A stretch of DNA of 64,000 nucleotides from Phialocephala subalpina (lineage: Eukaryota > Ascomycota > Leotiomycetes > Helotiales > Mollisiaceae), in the NCBI GenBank assembly GCA_900073065.1, contig FJOG01000039.1, forward strand, positions 23,964 to 87,963, given 5' to 3'. Shown piece after piece: positions 24,224-34,863 of this stretch. The position numbers and the translations under genes are program-made. Each line of letters starts with the position of its first letter. Position 1 is the first letter of the stretch. The notes beneath the pieces are model-generated. The model was given only the letters and a program-made list of their open reading frames with translations, had not been told where the DNA came from and did not search any database.

Positions 24224-25203
24224 CTATCCATCAAGCATCAGCGGTCTCTCCCCTCTGCTCCTCCTCCAATAATTTGTACTCTCAATCAGCGGCAAACAAT
24301 TCTCCACTAGTCTCCTCCATTTTCTGGCAAACCCCTCTTCGACTTCCCAGCTCTCCTGTAACCACGGATCACTCCAAACAATCAGGCCCGTTCTCCCGGT
24401 CACTTCCCCAACCCCCGATACACACTTATTTACCCTCTCACTCTCACTCGGGTCAACTCCATAAAGAACATCCATACATAACTCCACATCATCGATCTCC
24501 TTCCTCGCAAACCCTAAAACCAAATTGTCCCTGTACTCCCTAAACGGCAACATATCACACTCCGGATGATGGCTCACCTCCCTCTGCAACCTCGTCGGCC
24601 TCATCGTCTCCGGCAACAACTCACTTTTCAACCCACTCTTCTCATCCACCCATGGACTCTCAATATCATCATTCATCCGATCCGGATCCAATCCTAACAT
24701 ATGCACATTCTGCGTCAATGCTCTTACAAGATTAAAATGTAATAATGTAAGGAGTTTTTGATCGACTGGTAATGGGAACCGAAGAAAATCAGCGAATGAT
24801 GGAGCGGCGGTCAGCCGTTTGCGGAGATTGGTTTGGAGACAGATAGTGGGGAGGTGACCGTATGGTCGGCGGGCGATGTCGAAGTGCACGGTGGTGGGGA
24901 GGGGGAGGCAGGACACGCGTTGAAATTCTTGTTCGGCGGGCTTCTGGATGGGGTCTTCGTATTCTTCCCGCCGGACTGCTGCTGCGAGGGCCTCGTTCTT
25001 CCGCCGACCTGGATTGAGATTAGCGTCACGTGAAGGTCAGGGGATGGAAGGAATTTACGGGAAGCTCTCTTATTCAGTCGGTTCTGTAGTTTCCGTCTCA
25101 AAGCTGTGCTATTTTTTCCCGTCCAATCTTCTTCTTTGTCTCGGACTTCGCTTCGTTGAGTCATTGGCTCTACCACAATCCTAAGCCTCTCGACGACCTC
25201 CAT
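24224..25203 (-). CDS. bZIP-like transcription factor with fungal DUF3425-type C-terminus
   Basis: A nuclear regulator of the fungal class that pairs a bZIP basic region with a DUF3425-like domain. Exons 25203-25059 and 25008-24224 flank a 50-nt intron that falls inside the basic region. Once joined, the basic region reads RRKLQNRLNKRASRRRKNEA, preceded by the usual EDWTGKNSTAL. The C-terminal domain includes LPVDQKLLTLLHFNLVRALTQN, HPECDMLPFREYRDNL and GLIVWSDPWLQESWEVEEGF, characteristic of the family. The start could be 25203 (MEVVER, 309 residues) or 25164 (MTQRSEV, 296 residues). It is divergent from a short-chain dehydrogenase 518 bases away, a layout sometimes seen for a regulator and its target. 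Confidence 0.85.
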
Positions 25204-25721
25204 TTTAGCTTTTTTGGTCGCTGTTCTCACTCTTTCTCGCTGCGTATACAGGGAATTGAGAAACATCAGAAGGCTTGATGGCAAAGAGGGCAAGAGAGAA
25301 ACTGCAGGCTGCTGACCGTGATATATCACGGATACAGGGCTGAGATAATATTAACTCCGGGACTAGTCTCATGCAAGATGCTGACCGCGCTAGAGTTCTA
25401 TTCGGTTAGCAGGGAAGCCTTGTCAGATGTTCCCCCTTTTTGGGTCTCGCTAAACTTCGAAGTCACGACTATGATGATGATGGCTTCTCAAGGCTGAGGA
25501 TGCACTGTGCTGACCTTTCGAGTACTTTCGACTCAAAATATGATGGCACTGCAATGTGCGACATCAATTCGAGCTGTCTCGAGGCGGCCTGCAAATACTC
25601 CCGACTTTGGGTGGCGGTAAAGATGCTTCAATGTCCCTGGTATAAGTAATGCTTCTCTATCTCAAAGTGTACAGTTGCCAGCACCAATTGAATCCGAAAG
25701 TTTCCCTCGAAAAATCTAAAG
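25204..25721. promoter_or_regulatory. Shared intergenic region of bZIP and SDR genes
   Basis: The two genes start back to back, so this 518-base stretch must hold both promoters. I could not identify specific binding sites by eye, and the short plus-strand frame at 25440-25649 has no support. Confidence 0.35.
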
Positions 25722-26765
25722 ATGGCAGCCACTTGGACAGAGATGTTCCCTCCCTCGCCAACTTGGACCGAAGCCGACATGAAAGACCAATACGGCCGCG
25801 TCTTCCTCGTCACCGGCGGCACCGCAGGCATAGGATACGAAACAGCAAAGATGATCTACCACCTCAACGGCACCATATACATCACATCTCGCTCCGAATC
25901 GTCCGCCTCAAAGGCTACCGAACCCATCAAGTCTTCATCTCCGCATCCCTCACAGACCATCCCCTCCGGACGAGGAACAATCTCCTACGTTCAGCTCAAC
26001 CTCTCCGATCTCAGCACTATCAAAGGTTCAGCTGAAGAATTCTTGAGAAGGGAGAAAAGACTAGATGTCATCATCCACAACGCGGGCGTGATGCTTCCCG
26101 CCGACCCGGAAGAGAAGACAGAGCAAGGATACCACCTCCAACTCGGGATCAATGTCCTCGCCCCGTTCCTCCTACAGCACTTCCTGACACCACTTCTCCT
26201 TTCCACTGCCTCACTTCCAGACACTCGCTCCTTCTCGACCCGCGTCATCTGGGTCTCGTCCTCCGGCCATCGCGCCTCCCCAGTCCCGGATGGTGTGTCA
26301 TGGGACGACCTCGACCTCCTGCAAGCATCCAAGACCGGTCTTAAGAAAGAAGTAGAGCGTTATGGCCAAAGCAAAGCCATGGGCGTCATGCTCGCCTATG
26401 AATTCGCTCGTCGGTACCATGAGCATGGAAAGGGAATCTTGAGTTTCAGTCTCCATCCCGGAGCACTGAAGACCGGGTTGCAGGATAACTTGCCACGGTG
26501 GTTCAACGCCATATTTGGATGGTTGAGACATGATGCGAGGATGGGAGCTTTGACGGAGTGCTGGGCCGGCATTCGAGAAGTCAATGTTGAGAGTGGTGAA
26601 GGCGGGATGCCAGGAGATGGGAAGGTGGGGAAGAATGGAGGGTATGTGGTTCCGTGGGGGAGGTGGGGTGATGGGCATGAAAGTGTGATGAAAGGCTTGA
26701 TGGAGAGGAGAACTGGGGAGAGGTTGTGGGGTGTTTTGGAGAAGATGGTTGGGGATTATATGTGA
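25722..26765 (+). CDS. Short-chain dehydrogenase/reductase
   Basis: A 347-residue NAD(P)-dependent oxidoreductase of the SDR superfamily, intronless. The nucleotide-binding TGGTAGIGYETAK lies near residue 31. An NAG motif (DVIIHNAGVML), the active-site serine segment RVIWVSSSGHR and the catalytic YGQSK (YxxxK) follow, then HPGALKTGLQ. The pattern resembles the retinol dehydrogenase/WW-oxidoreductase-like group common in fungi. The substrate cannot be inferred. The start at MAATWTEMFPPSPTWTEADM matches the usual fungal N-terminus, in which the protein begins with a short 'PP.PTFTE' stretch. Confidence 0.93.
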   Translation: MAATWTEMFPPSPTWTEADMKDQYGRVFLVTGGTAGIGYETAKMIYHLNGTIYITSRSESSASKATEPIKSSSPHPSQTIPSGRGTISYVQLNLSDLSTIKGSAEEFLRREKRLDVIIHNAGVMLPADPEEKTEQGYHLQLGINVLAPFLLQHFLTPLLLSTASLPDTRSFSTRVIWVSSSGHRASPVPDGVSWDDLDLLQASKTGLKKEVERYGQSKAMGVMLAYEFARRYHEHGKGILSFSLHPGALKTGLQDNLPRWFNAIFGWLRHDARMGALTECWAGIREVNVESGEGGMPGDGKVGKNGGYVVPWGRWGDGHESVMKGLMERRTGERLWGVLEKMVGDYM

Positions 26766-27276
26766 GATCTTGGCACATGCTTACGATAGCACGAAATCAA
26801 GCCTGTGTTTAACCTTGAAATGAATTTCATTCGGGAGCATGAATTTACAGACACAAATTGACGGATGATTCTTTGTTCAGTGAACCTATGTGCATTCTAA
26901 ATCTCAAAGAAAGAAGAAGCAGAAGCAGAAGCAGTGTAAGGGCACTATTGCATTTGTCGATAGATGTTCAAGTGAGATCTCCAGGACGAGATTAGAAAAG
27001 AAATATTGAGGGAAAGTTAGATTGAATCAGAACCAAGACAGACAGTGATATAGGAAAGCGTTGAGTGGATAGCGACTGTCAAAAACTGTGAAAAACAGAG
27101 CGCGAGTTGCTGAATAACTGCCGGACTCGGCGATGGAGCTTTGTGGAGGCAGGTCACGTGAACCCATCTCGTACTGCTTTGCAACTCGTAGACGATGCTT
27201 GAGTACATTACCTATCCTGTCAGCATGGACTTATTGTAACAGAAAAATGATTCCAACTTACTCGATAGGTAATGCT
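26766..27276. other. Intergenic
   Basis: No gene is supported. A short AGAAGC microsatellite lies near 26920-26935. Confidence 0.5.
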
Positions 27277-27749
27277 TCAACAGCCATAAGGAGTGCCACA
27301 AGTCAAGCTACCTGGTTGACCAAGAGGTGATGTCGATGCTGACGAGGTAGTCGCTGGTGGAGTTGGCATGGGTGAAGTTGCGGCAACCTCAGTACTAGAA
27401 GGTGGAGCAGCTATGGTGGGTATGTGTCCACTAAGAAGCTTTGTCCGTCCAGACAGTGAGGCCTCTACACCAGCGCACCACGTACTTGTGACTGTGGCGG
27501 AGACGGCTGAATTGAGCCGAGCTTGAGTTCCTCCACATTGACGGTAAGTTTTCGTTCCCGTGCCAGCAAGTGATTCGCTTGGAGCAAAAACGGCGGTGAG
27601 AGTCGTGCAAGTAGTAGCGGTGAGGTCGAATGTCGTTTCTATGAAGTCTTTGATCATCTGTTGTGCTTGGTTCAAGAAAGTTGCATTTGCCCATTGCACC
27701 TCTGGTTCTGGAATAACCAAGAGGCAGGGACAGTTGGTGTTGGGTTCCT
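27277..27749 (-). CDS. Possible secreted Cys/Thr-rich protein, 3' part, hypothetical
   Basis: A minus-strand frame reads from a likely acceptor near 27750 (CAGAAGTAG). Near its start is TNCPCLLVIPEPEVQW, followed by ANATFLNQAQQMIKDFIETT and TCTTLTAVFAPSES. It ends in a Pro/Thr/Ser-rich stretch and LTCGTPYGC. Paired cysteines and the Thr/Ser-rich tail suggest an extracellular protein. No family is recognised and no signal-peptide exon was found upstream, so the gene is incomplete as drawn. Confidence 0.35.
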
Positions 27750-28351
27750 ACTTCTGTGAGTATGCTTCATCAAACCCCTGAATAATAGTAGATATACCAC
27801 AGCGCAGACTTTCTTGTCTATGCTCAAGCAGTCAAAGTCGATGCACATGGGCTATGATGTGATAAGCGATTGGATCAAGTTGAAGGGTGATGAAATACCG
27901 AGTCCGCATTCTTGACAGCTATGTTTTCACAGCCAGTTCTTGTTTGGTTGAGCACCGAATCCCGAAGGACTAACAAGTAGTGTGTCCGGTTACAGTAGGA
28001 ACATTTTTTCGATATCAAGGATAATCAGGCCATGTGACCAACATGGTCACCAAAACGTCGACCGCAGTGTGCCCGAATAGTGCTGCTGATCCTAGTTTGC
28101 TCTGTAGCAAAGTATCAGAGTGCAATGGAAATGATGGAGTTGGATGCCCAAAAACTCTCTGCATAGGATCGCAAAGTGGTGACCAGAACAGTTATCTTGG
28201 ACTTTCTCAGGCCCTGAGGTATAAAGTAACAACAATGTCCCCGATTAAAAAGCGGACAAATAAGTCAGTTTCGATAAATTCCGCTGTGCAACAACAGGAC
28301 GGACATTGATAAATTCTCTTCCGATATCAAGAAATTTCCACCATTGAAGAG
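27750..28351. other. Intergenic or unrecognised 5' exons
   Basis: Upstream exons of the minus-strand hypothetical gene may lie here, as may the promoter of the metalloprotease relic. No motif was identified. Confidence 0.35.
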
Positions 28352-29690
28352 ATGAACATGATGTCCTTGCGTAGCCTCTTGACTGTTTGGGGAGCGTTTC
28401 TGATTTGCTTTGTTCAATCGAGTGCTTACTTTATTGACCCAGATTCAAGCGATAGTATGAGCAACCTTTGAAATCTTGAGTTTTAAATTGATTCTTACAG
28501 ATGACATGCAGACCTTCGTCAGAAAAGCCATGAATGGAGCTTTTGCCGTAAGCCAGTTTCTCAAGATATCCCTCCCCGACATATATTTCCCAACTCAAGT
28601 TAGGTTGAGGAACTCCAAGCATAGACAAACGAGTGTGCTGACGGCATGTGGCTGCAGATGGCAACTTCGGGTCAGAAGGCACAAATTTCTACGCAGAACA
28701 CACAAAAGCAGAAGGACCTGATCACTTAGCAACTTAGTACCGAGCAGAAGCGTGATGCATTTATCAGCCGTAGGAGCCTCCTATAATCCCCATAGTTTGA
28801 GTGATTACAGTGTTAACCTTGTTATAGGAATGTATACTGCCGGAGGCGGGGTTCTGAGATTCAACCATGAAGCCAAAAGCAATAATCAACTCACTTTTGA
28901 TGACTTGGCGAGTTTCCTAGACGTCTCCGATCAAACGAGCGCCAAGCTAATATTGGTCGCCGAGAAGAAGATCTATTGCGACTAAAAAAGGCTTGTGAAG
29001 TGATTGAAAGACCCTCTCCCTGGTACGATAAAGGTGTGGCCGATTCTCTTGCCGAATGCAAAAAGACACTGACGTTGAAATCAGACGTAAAGGAAGCCAT
29101 GGAAAAATCGAGCAAACTCTCATGCAATACCTTAGTACTTGCCTACACCGCGGTTCCCGACGAATCTCATTTCCAGATACAGAGTTGTCCATGGTTTCTG
29201 AAATATGGCATGACGGTGGACTACCCAACAACTGAAGACATACCGCAGTCGGTCTGGGACTCTCTAAGGATCCACTTGGTGCCTTGGATTGCAGACAAAC
29301 AGTATACGTCAATTGACATATTCTCGCTGTCGGATAAGGTCTTACTCCATGAGGTACGTTCGCGACGAAGAACATTTGTTTACACGGTAGAGGCTGATGT
29401 CTAAAGTTGACACATTCAAGGCGCGATGAAGACTTAACCACAACGGATGTTGGCCCCCTACCATGGTCTGGCTATGGTGAGATAATGAAGGGGTCATTGA
29501 GGACGCAGTTGAGTTGCTGACAAGTACTGGAACAGGCCGGGATAATTGTAGAGCATTACCAACCTCAACTGCCCCAACCCGACTTCCCGAGAGAAATGCA
29601 GGCAAGGACAAGAACAACTGTCGGAATCTTCATATAGCTAACGTAAACAGATACATGGGTCTTTCGGTACTAGCGGCGGATCTCCTTTGA
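28352..29690 (+). pseudogene. Secreted HExxH metalloprotease-like gene, frameshifted
   Basis: Exon 28352-28454 encodes a signal peptide (MNMMSLRSLLTVWGAFLIC) and joins exon 2 at 28501 through a 46-nt intron to give DPDSSDNDMQTFVRKAMNGA. Further on are LILVAEKKIYCD, SPWYDKGVADS and FQIQSCPWFLKYG. A GTACGT-to-AAAG intron after LLHE creates LLHELTHSRRDE, a zinc-binding HELTH motif. The last segment ends NVNRYMGLSVLAADLL with a stop at 29690. This order fits the fungal family of secreted zincin-like metallopeptidases. The frame breaks just after YCD (near 28981, beside an A-run) and near 29490 (beside a G-run), and stops interrupt the 28560-28750 segment. I read it as a broken gene. Assembly errors in the homopolymers are the alternative. 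Confidence 0.58.
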
Positions 29691-30173
29691 CACGCCAGAA
29701 GAAGCGAAGCACTCTGATCGTTGCAATCCGTTGGGGTAAGAGAAGTCGAGGTAGAAACTCTATGCAATCGGAACTTGTGACCGAGAAAGAATTCTGCGAG
29801 TATAGACTAGATATGGCCTCCATATATCTGCGAAAATCAGAATCAGCGCGAACGATGACGTTCGGGACTTCTTACATTGCTCGGCACGTCTTGAGAAGGG
29901 CCAGATGGTTGTCTTTGATACGCCCAATACAGTTTGTACTTCGCGCCCACCGCACCCTTCTGTCCCTCGAGGTTCAAAGCACCGTTCTGGATGAAAAGAC
30001 CAGCAGTGAATGTGCCGAAGTTGTCGATCCTCAAGCACCAGATGAAATGCCATCTCACCCAGGCATTCGTTCCAGATGAGTTGTCTTACTTCCGCTGGCA
30101 AGGCATGGAGAAGACCGCACTCCAATTGAGAGCCTTCTGCTGTTCCCGTGGAATGATGACCCGATAGCGTCAA
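29638..30173 (-). CDS. F-box-like (DUF7730-type) fungal protein, frame break
   Basis: The N-terminal part carries LLHALPAEVRQLIWNECLG followed by FHLVLEDRQLRHIHC, the pattern of the fungal F-box-like DUF7730 domain. Exon 2 (29827-29638) joins through a 48-nt GT-AG intron (29828-29875) to give LLKTCRAMYMEAISSLYSQN, then LPRLLLPQRIATIRVLRFFW, also typical. Between the two segments, around 29890-29960, the frame must change by one base with no obvious intron, so the gene may be mutated. It ends convergently with the metalloprotease relic, overlapping by 53 bases. Function is unknown. Confidence 0.5.
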
Positions 30174-30870
30174 TGCACGACGACGGCGACCACGAGGTAC
30201 CCTGCGAGGCTTTCAACCCGGAATTTGTCGCAAACCTCTCCTCCGCTCTTCTTCATGCTTCTTTCCCAGTTGCAGGATGAGAATGGCAGGCCAAAAGATA
30301 GCAATGACAGCGCCGACCACAACGCGACGAAGGCTGGCTTGAAGAAGCGGATGCATCTGGAAATATTTATCTATAGGGAATTACCTCAGCCAAAGTAGAT
30401 TCTCTGGAGATTGGAGAGATTTTGGGAGAAGCAATGCAGATTTCGAAGGTAGATGTGTTCTCCATTTGGAGACCAACCAACAGGCTGCATTCACCAACCA
30501 GCTCGGTTGCTATTTGTGTCTACTTGTGCAGGGCAATCCACATTGCATGCAATAACTTGCGGCGACACGCGCGAAAGATACCCGAGAGGAATGTTCGATT
30601 CATCTTGTGGCATTTAATGGCAAGGAGAGATGATGATTGAAAAACTCCTACGAAGTTCAGCGCGTCGCGCTAGCCAACATTGGGTCTAGCGCTGAGTCTG
30701 CAGCCTCGTCTGCTTCCTATTGTCTTTCCGCCTCGGCCTCGTCAAAGAAACACCACAATAGTAACGTTTGCGCCCCTCAATGCAGCAATCGAGACAATGC
30801 CTAGCAATACCCTATAATTATTTATTTCTTCCACAGCACTGAATGGCTCCTCATTACAACCAACACGCTC
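30174..30870. other. Intergenic, upstream of the CSN12-like gene
   Basis: Nothing supported. The last 150 bases should contain the promoter and leader of the plus-strand PCI-domain gene. Confidence 0.45.
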
Positions 30871-32654
30871 ATGATCATGGCAATCCTCGAAGGATACCTC
30901 GCTGAGATCTCCAAGCTCTTGAAGACAAAGAACGATACACAATTGAAGGCATACCTCCGAGTCGAACCCCCTCTCCCCGAAGAATTCACGAAACTCAGCC
31001 TCGAGCTGAAGAAATCATGGCGCGACAGCGGCAGACTCGAACGGCTCATCGAGAAGACAATTCCATTGAGCGACGATGACAAGGCTGACGAAGGCGGGTC
31101 ATGGCCCGGCTTTCTGGCATTCATGAAGGAGTACTTGGAGTACTGGAGGGATGTGAACATGGAAGACCTGGTGCGCACACACGAGCAATTGAGTAGTTTG
31201 GCCAAGTAGGTACACCCGTCACTACGAATTGCGCATTGTAGTAACGCCTCCAGCTCTTGCATCACGGCCATGTCAAATGCCTCGATGGGTATTGTCATGC
31301 TTCCAGCTACGGTACAAGTCTGTTCGGCCCTGGCTCGACTTGCGACTATGCTTGATAGGAGGCCAGACCTCACGCGCGACTTGGGAACAATTGTGGATGC
31401 AGACCAAGGTGAAGGCAAGACATTGGTCGAGGGTACGGCGGAGTTGATCCAGCGGGCCTTCACCATATGCTTGACAGAGCGAACCGTCAACAGGAATGGA
31501 ATCGGTGGAGATGGAAAGCCAGAGGGAAAGAAGATTGGAATATATTCCTTCGCGAACATGGTTCTCAAGCTCCTCTTTCAGGTAGGATCGCAGACCATAC
31601 GACAAAACAACTCTAACAATCCACGCAGTGCCGGAAGACACGACTGGCGAACCAAATCTTCACAAACATCTCAGCCAATTCACCACCACTCGCCCTATAC
31701 CCAGCCAGCCACCGAGTCCAGTACCTCTACTTCCTCGGCCGATACCACTTCTCGAACACCCACTTTTTCTACGCGCAACACTGCCTCCAATCCGCGTACG
31801 ATCAATGCCATCCTCAACTCGTTTCTCACCGTCGAGCGATCCTCATCTACCTCATTCCCGCAAATATAATCCTCGGCCGCTTTCCCTCTAAGCACTTCGC
31901 ATCACGCCCCGAAGCCGCTGACCTGCTACCAAAGTACCTCCCGATTGCTGCCGCTATCAAGAAAGGCAACATGGTCGCTTTCAAGCACGCCCTAGGACCA
32001 CAATCTGGAAATGAACAGTGGTTCTTTCACTACGGCGTTCTTCTGCCATTGCTGTCTCGCTGCGAACCTCTGGTCTGGCGGTCCCTAGCACGTCGAGTCT
32101 TTTCGATGACTTACACCATCCCTTGGGACCCTAACAGCAAATCCAATAAAGCTGCTGTTCTGAACATCAACGACATGCTCATCGCAGCTCAGTTCTGCCA
32201 GAAGCTCCTTGAAGGTTGGACGAATCGTGCAGACAACATGACCCAGATGCAGAACGGACGAATCCACACTAATTCCATGTTCATGAAGCGAGCTCCCTTG
32301 GCTCCTCCTCCAGGCGGTCGGAAGAAGCTTGGCCCACAGCAAGGTGTAATATTCGCAAATAAGATGCCAAGGATGTTTGACGTCGAGGCTATCATTGCGA
32401 GTCTCGTCGCCCAGGGACTTCTGAACGGATTCATAAGTCACGCCCAGCAGAAATTTGCAATCATTGGGTCAAAGCAGAAGGGTGGACCATTAAATGCCGG
32501 GTTCCCGATTCCTTGGGAGGTGATACTGAACAAGGCGAGGCACGAGCAAAGAGATAAGGAGGTACCGGGGTGGGTACAGAAGGAAAGGACGGTTGGGATG
32601 GGCGGGGTGGTTAATTTGACGGGCATTGCCAGGGCTGTTGGCAGTGGTTCATGA
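30871..32654 (+). CDS. csn12: PCI-domain protein, CSN12/PCID2 homologue
   Basis: A homologue of the fungal CSN12 family (related to PCID2 and yeast Thp1), PCI-domain proteins linked to mRNA export (TREX-2) and to COP9 signalosome-like complexes. Exons 30871-31205, 31254-31581 and 31629-32654 are joined by 48- and 47-nt GT-AG introns, giving 562 residues. Landmarks are KAYLRVEPPLPEEF, the helical repeat region with FTNISANSPPLALYPASHRV, YLYFLGRYHF, RRAILIYLIPANIILGRFP, and the winged-helix part with DVEAIIASLVAQGLLNGFIS and ISHAQQKFAI. The start may instead be the ATG at 30877. Downstream, 32699-32757 repeats the last dozen codons and the stop. Confidence 0.9.
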
Positions 32655-33407
32655 ACACTAGGTTGAAGCTGGTTTGTTCCGATATTACCCAGCATTACAA
32701 GTCTGACCGGAATTGCTGGAGCCGTAGGAGGCAGTTTATGAACACTTCAAGAGGAAGTCCGGCAATGTAATACCAGAATCCTAGATAGGATATTGTATGA
32801 GAACAGGATTGGGACAAATATTCGGCGCATGATAGATGGATGGATTATATGCAAAATGCATTTCGACGCCATCACAATTCTTCCTGATCAACGTGACAGT
32901 TCATCTTTCATCAGTCCGCAAGCATCATATTCAATCTCCCAGCCACCAACGACACAATCGAAAAGAAGAGATCTAACATCCAGTGAGGCATCAGACTTCA
33001 ATTAGTGAATTCAATTTCTCAACTTCGAGAAGGCTTGTAGCACTGCAAGTACCCACTTTTTTCCACCTGGACTCGGACGCACGTGATTGTCCCTGGTCCT
33101 TTGGGAGAATGGGATTTAAAGACGTCGGCTGTGATGAGTTGGTGGCGATGGTGCTGTAGTGGAGCTGACAATGCCCTGACAAGACAGGGAGATTGAAGGG
33201 AAGGGATTCTCAACAATCATTAGGCTGGGAGATTGAAGCAAAACGGTTTCAAGTTTCACCAACAGTCACCAAGTCAGTCACAATCCAGATCATTACTGTT
33301 CTACCAAACCAAGGACATCCATTCTCTCAAACCATCCTATGACTGCTCAAACCAATCTAAAAAGAACCCCAAGCTCCATAACCGTCAACCACAATCTCCC
33401 ACGCTGT
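32655..33407. other. Intergenic with a duplicated CSN12 3' end
   Basis: Apart from the duplicated coding end at 32699-32757, no gene or repeat is supported here. Confidence 0.5.
32699..32757 (+). repeat. Diverged duplicate of the CSN12 C-terminal codons
   Basis: The sequence encodes LTGIAGAVGGSL, a stop, then TL. The annotated end of CSN12 at about 32617-32660 encodes LTGIARAVGSGS, a stop, then TL. Differences between the copies are mostly at third codon positions. It could be an old tandem duplication or an alternative terminal exon. A CAG lies just upstream (near 32691), but I found no donor of matching phase. Confidence 0.6.
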
Positions 33408-34674
33408 CTAGGGCTTTCTAACCTCTATTCTATATAGCAAATACTGGCCCTTGGCCGGCATCCAAGGTTCGTCGTCGTAGTCATGTTCCAACAATCCTAA
33501 GTCAACCAGATACTTGACATCGAACATTATCAGGTCCCACTTGATTTTTCCTGATTCGATGACCCGCGGAACATGGTCCAATGGTGCATCGTCCTTGGAG
33601 TTGAACTAGATGCAAACGGCGAATTTCTCCTTGTCCCACTAACTCCGGGACTTTCCATCTACGTCGTTCAGAACTTCACGTTGATCTCCAATTCTACTTT
33701 ATCTGTATGGAGAGATGTGAATCTGCTACCGTGCGATAAAGGAGGGAGCCTGCGACTAGTCTCTGGACAAAGACCCCACTGCCATTGTCCTTTCATATGA
33801 AGGACAATCAATTCTTCGACATTCGGAGGTGGTGGTGGTATACTATATTGCCGATCTAGGTGAAGTACTCTCTGGTAGAGGGACTTGTTGGCTGTGGTGC
33901 AATAGTCGATGTAGTAACGGATATCAGGGATTTCGTCCATAGGAAGGGAATGTTCGTCGACGAAGTCATTGCCAATCTTGAGTCTCTTGTTTTGATTGTC
34001 CGGAGAATCAAGGGGCATTTTGGATGGCGACTCGCCATTGGGGGGAAGCTGGGCGTTTTCCCTTTTGCTTTTCGCCAGTCGAAGGTCGTGCAGGAGGAGT
34101 GGCACTTGGGGCACTTGATTGTCCTTCGTCCTCTGGGACATTGGACTGTAAAGGCTGTAACGAGCTCGTGGCGTTGGTGGAGGAGGGCTGTGGCGAATTA
34201 TATTGCTCAAATTGGTGGCGGGTAGCTACGTGAGACTCCTGAAGGTCCAGAAGCTGTGAAGGTTGGCTGAATTCGGAATCCGATGAGTGCTCATTGTCCA
34301 CGGATTCGCTGAGTGTGCCGTCTTCCTCGTTGTCTTCATCTTCCATCGCGGGGTCTGGGGGTAGGGTGCCCTGCTTGTCATCATCGCTGTCGCTGTTGTT
34401 CGCCTGCCTGGCTGGGGGCCTTCAAGCCTGGGAAATGTACCGGCGAGGGACTATCGTTCTGCTTGGGTCTTTTCGGCATCGGTTTTGTCGGAGATCCCGG
34501 GTGATCTACTTCGATGATGCTGCTCAGTTCGGGACTGTCGGTGTCGTTCTCCTCGGCGGCTTGGGATATTGAAACACGGGATAATTCCTCGTGGTAATGT
34601 CTGCTGTGGTAAGATGTGTTGTTGGGAAGATGTGCAATTGGAGAACGGAAGTTCTTGTGGACTGGTTTGGTCAA
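33408..34674 (-). CDS. Acidic disordered protein with C-terminal conserved region, hypothetical
   Basis: No known family. The N-terminal part (34674 onward) holds SRVSISQAAEENDTDSPELS and reads into an acidic Ser/Gln-rich region (MEDEDNEEDGTLSESVDNEH) if a 70-nt intron (GTACAT...AAGCAG, around 34365-34434) is removed. The C-terminal part has IPDIRYYIDYCTTANKSLYQ and VEELIVLHMKGQWQWGLC. A clean 74-nt intron (33606-33679) then leads to APLDHVPRVIESGKIKWDL and GLLEHDYDDEPWMPAKGQ, with the stop at 33408. A further frame change near 34040-34140 is unresolved, and the first exon is uncertain. The mixture of a disordered front and a compact end suggests a real but poorly conserved gene. Confidence 0.5.
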
Positions 34675-34863
34675 AAATGGCAGTCGCGATGACGAGGAAG
34701 GTGCGTCTCAACATGCACCTTCCTCGCCCCCCAGAAGTCCCAGTCCATCAAGGACAATGATGGACATGAGCCGCGTTAGATCGTCCCTTCCCAATTCGTG
34801 ATGCGGATGATGCGGGAGCTGGGGCATTGAGCTGTGAGAATGATGGGTATTTCTAGAAGATCT

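Noticed and set aside
33606..33679. In-frame stop in the hypothetical gene at 33.4-34.7 kb taken as evidence of a pseudogene
   Set aside because: A GTGAAG...CTAG intron of 74 nt removes the stop with phase preserved, so it is better read as an intron.
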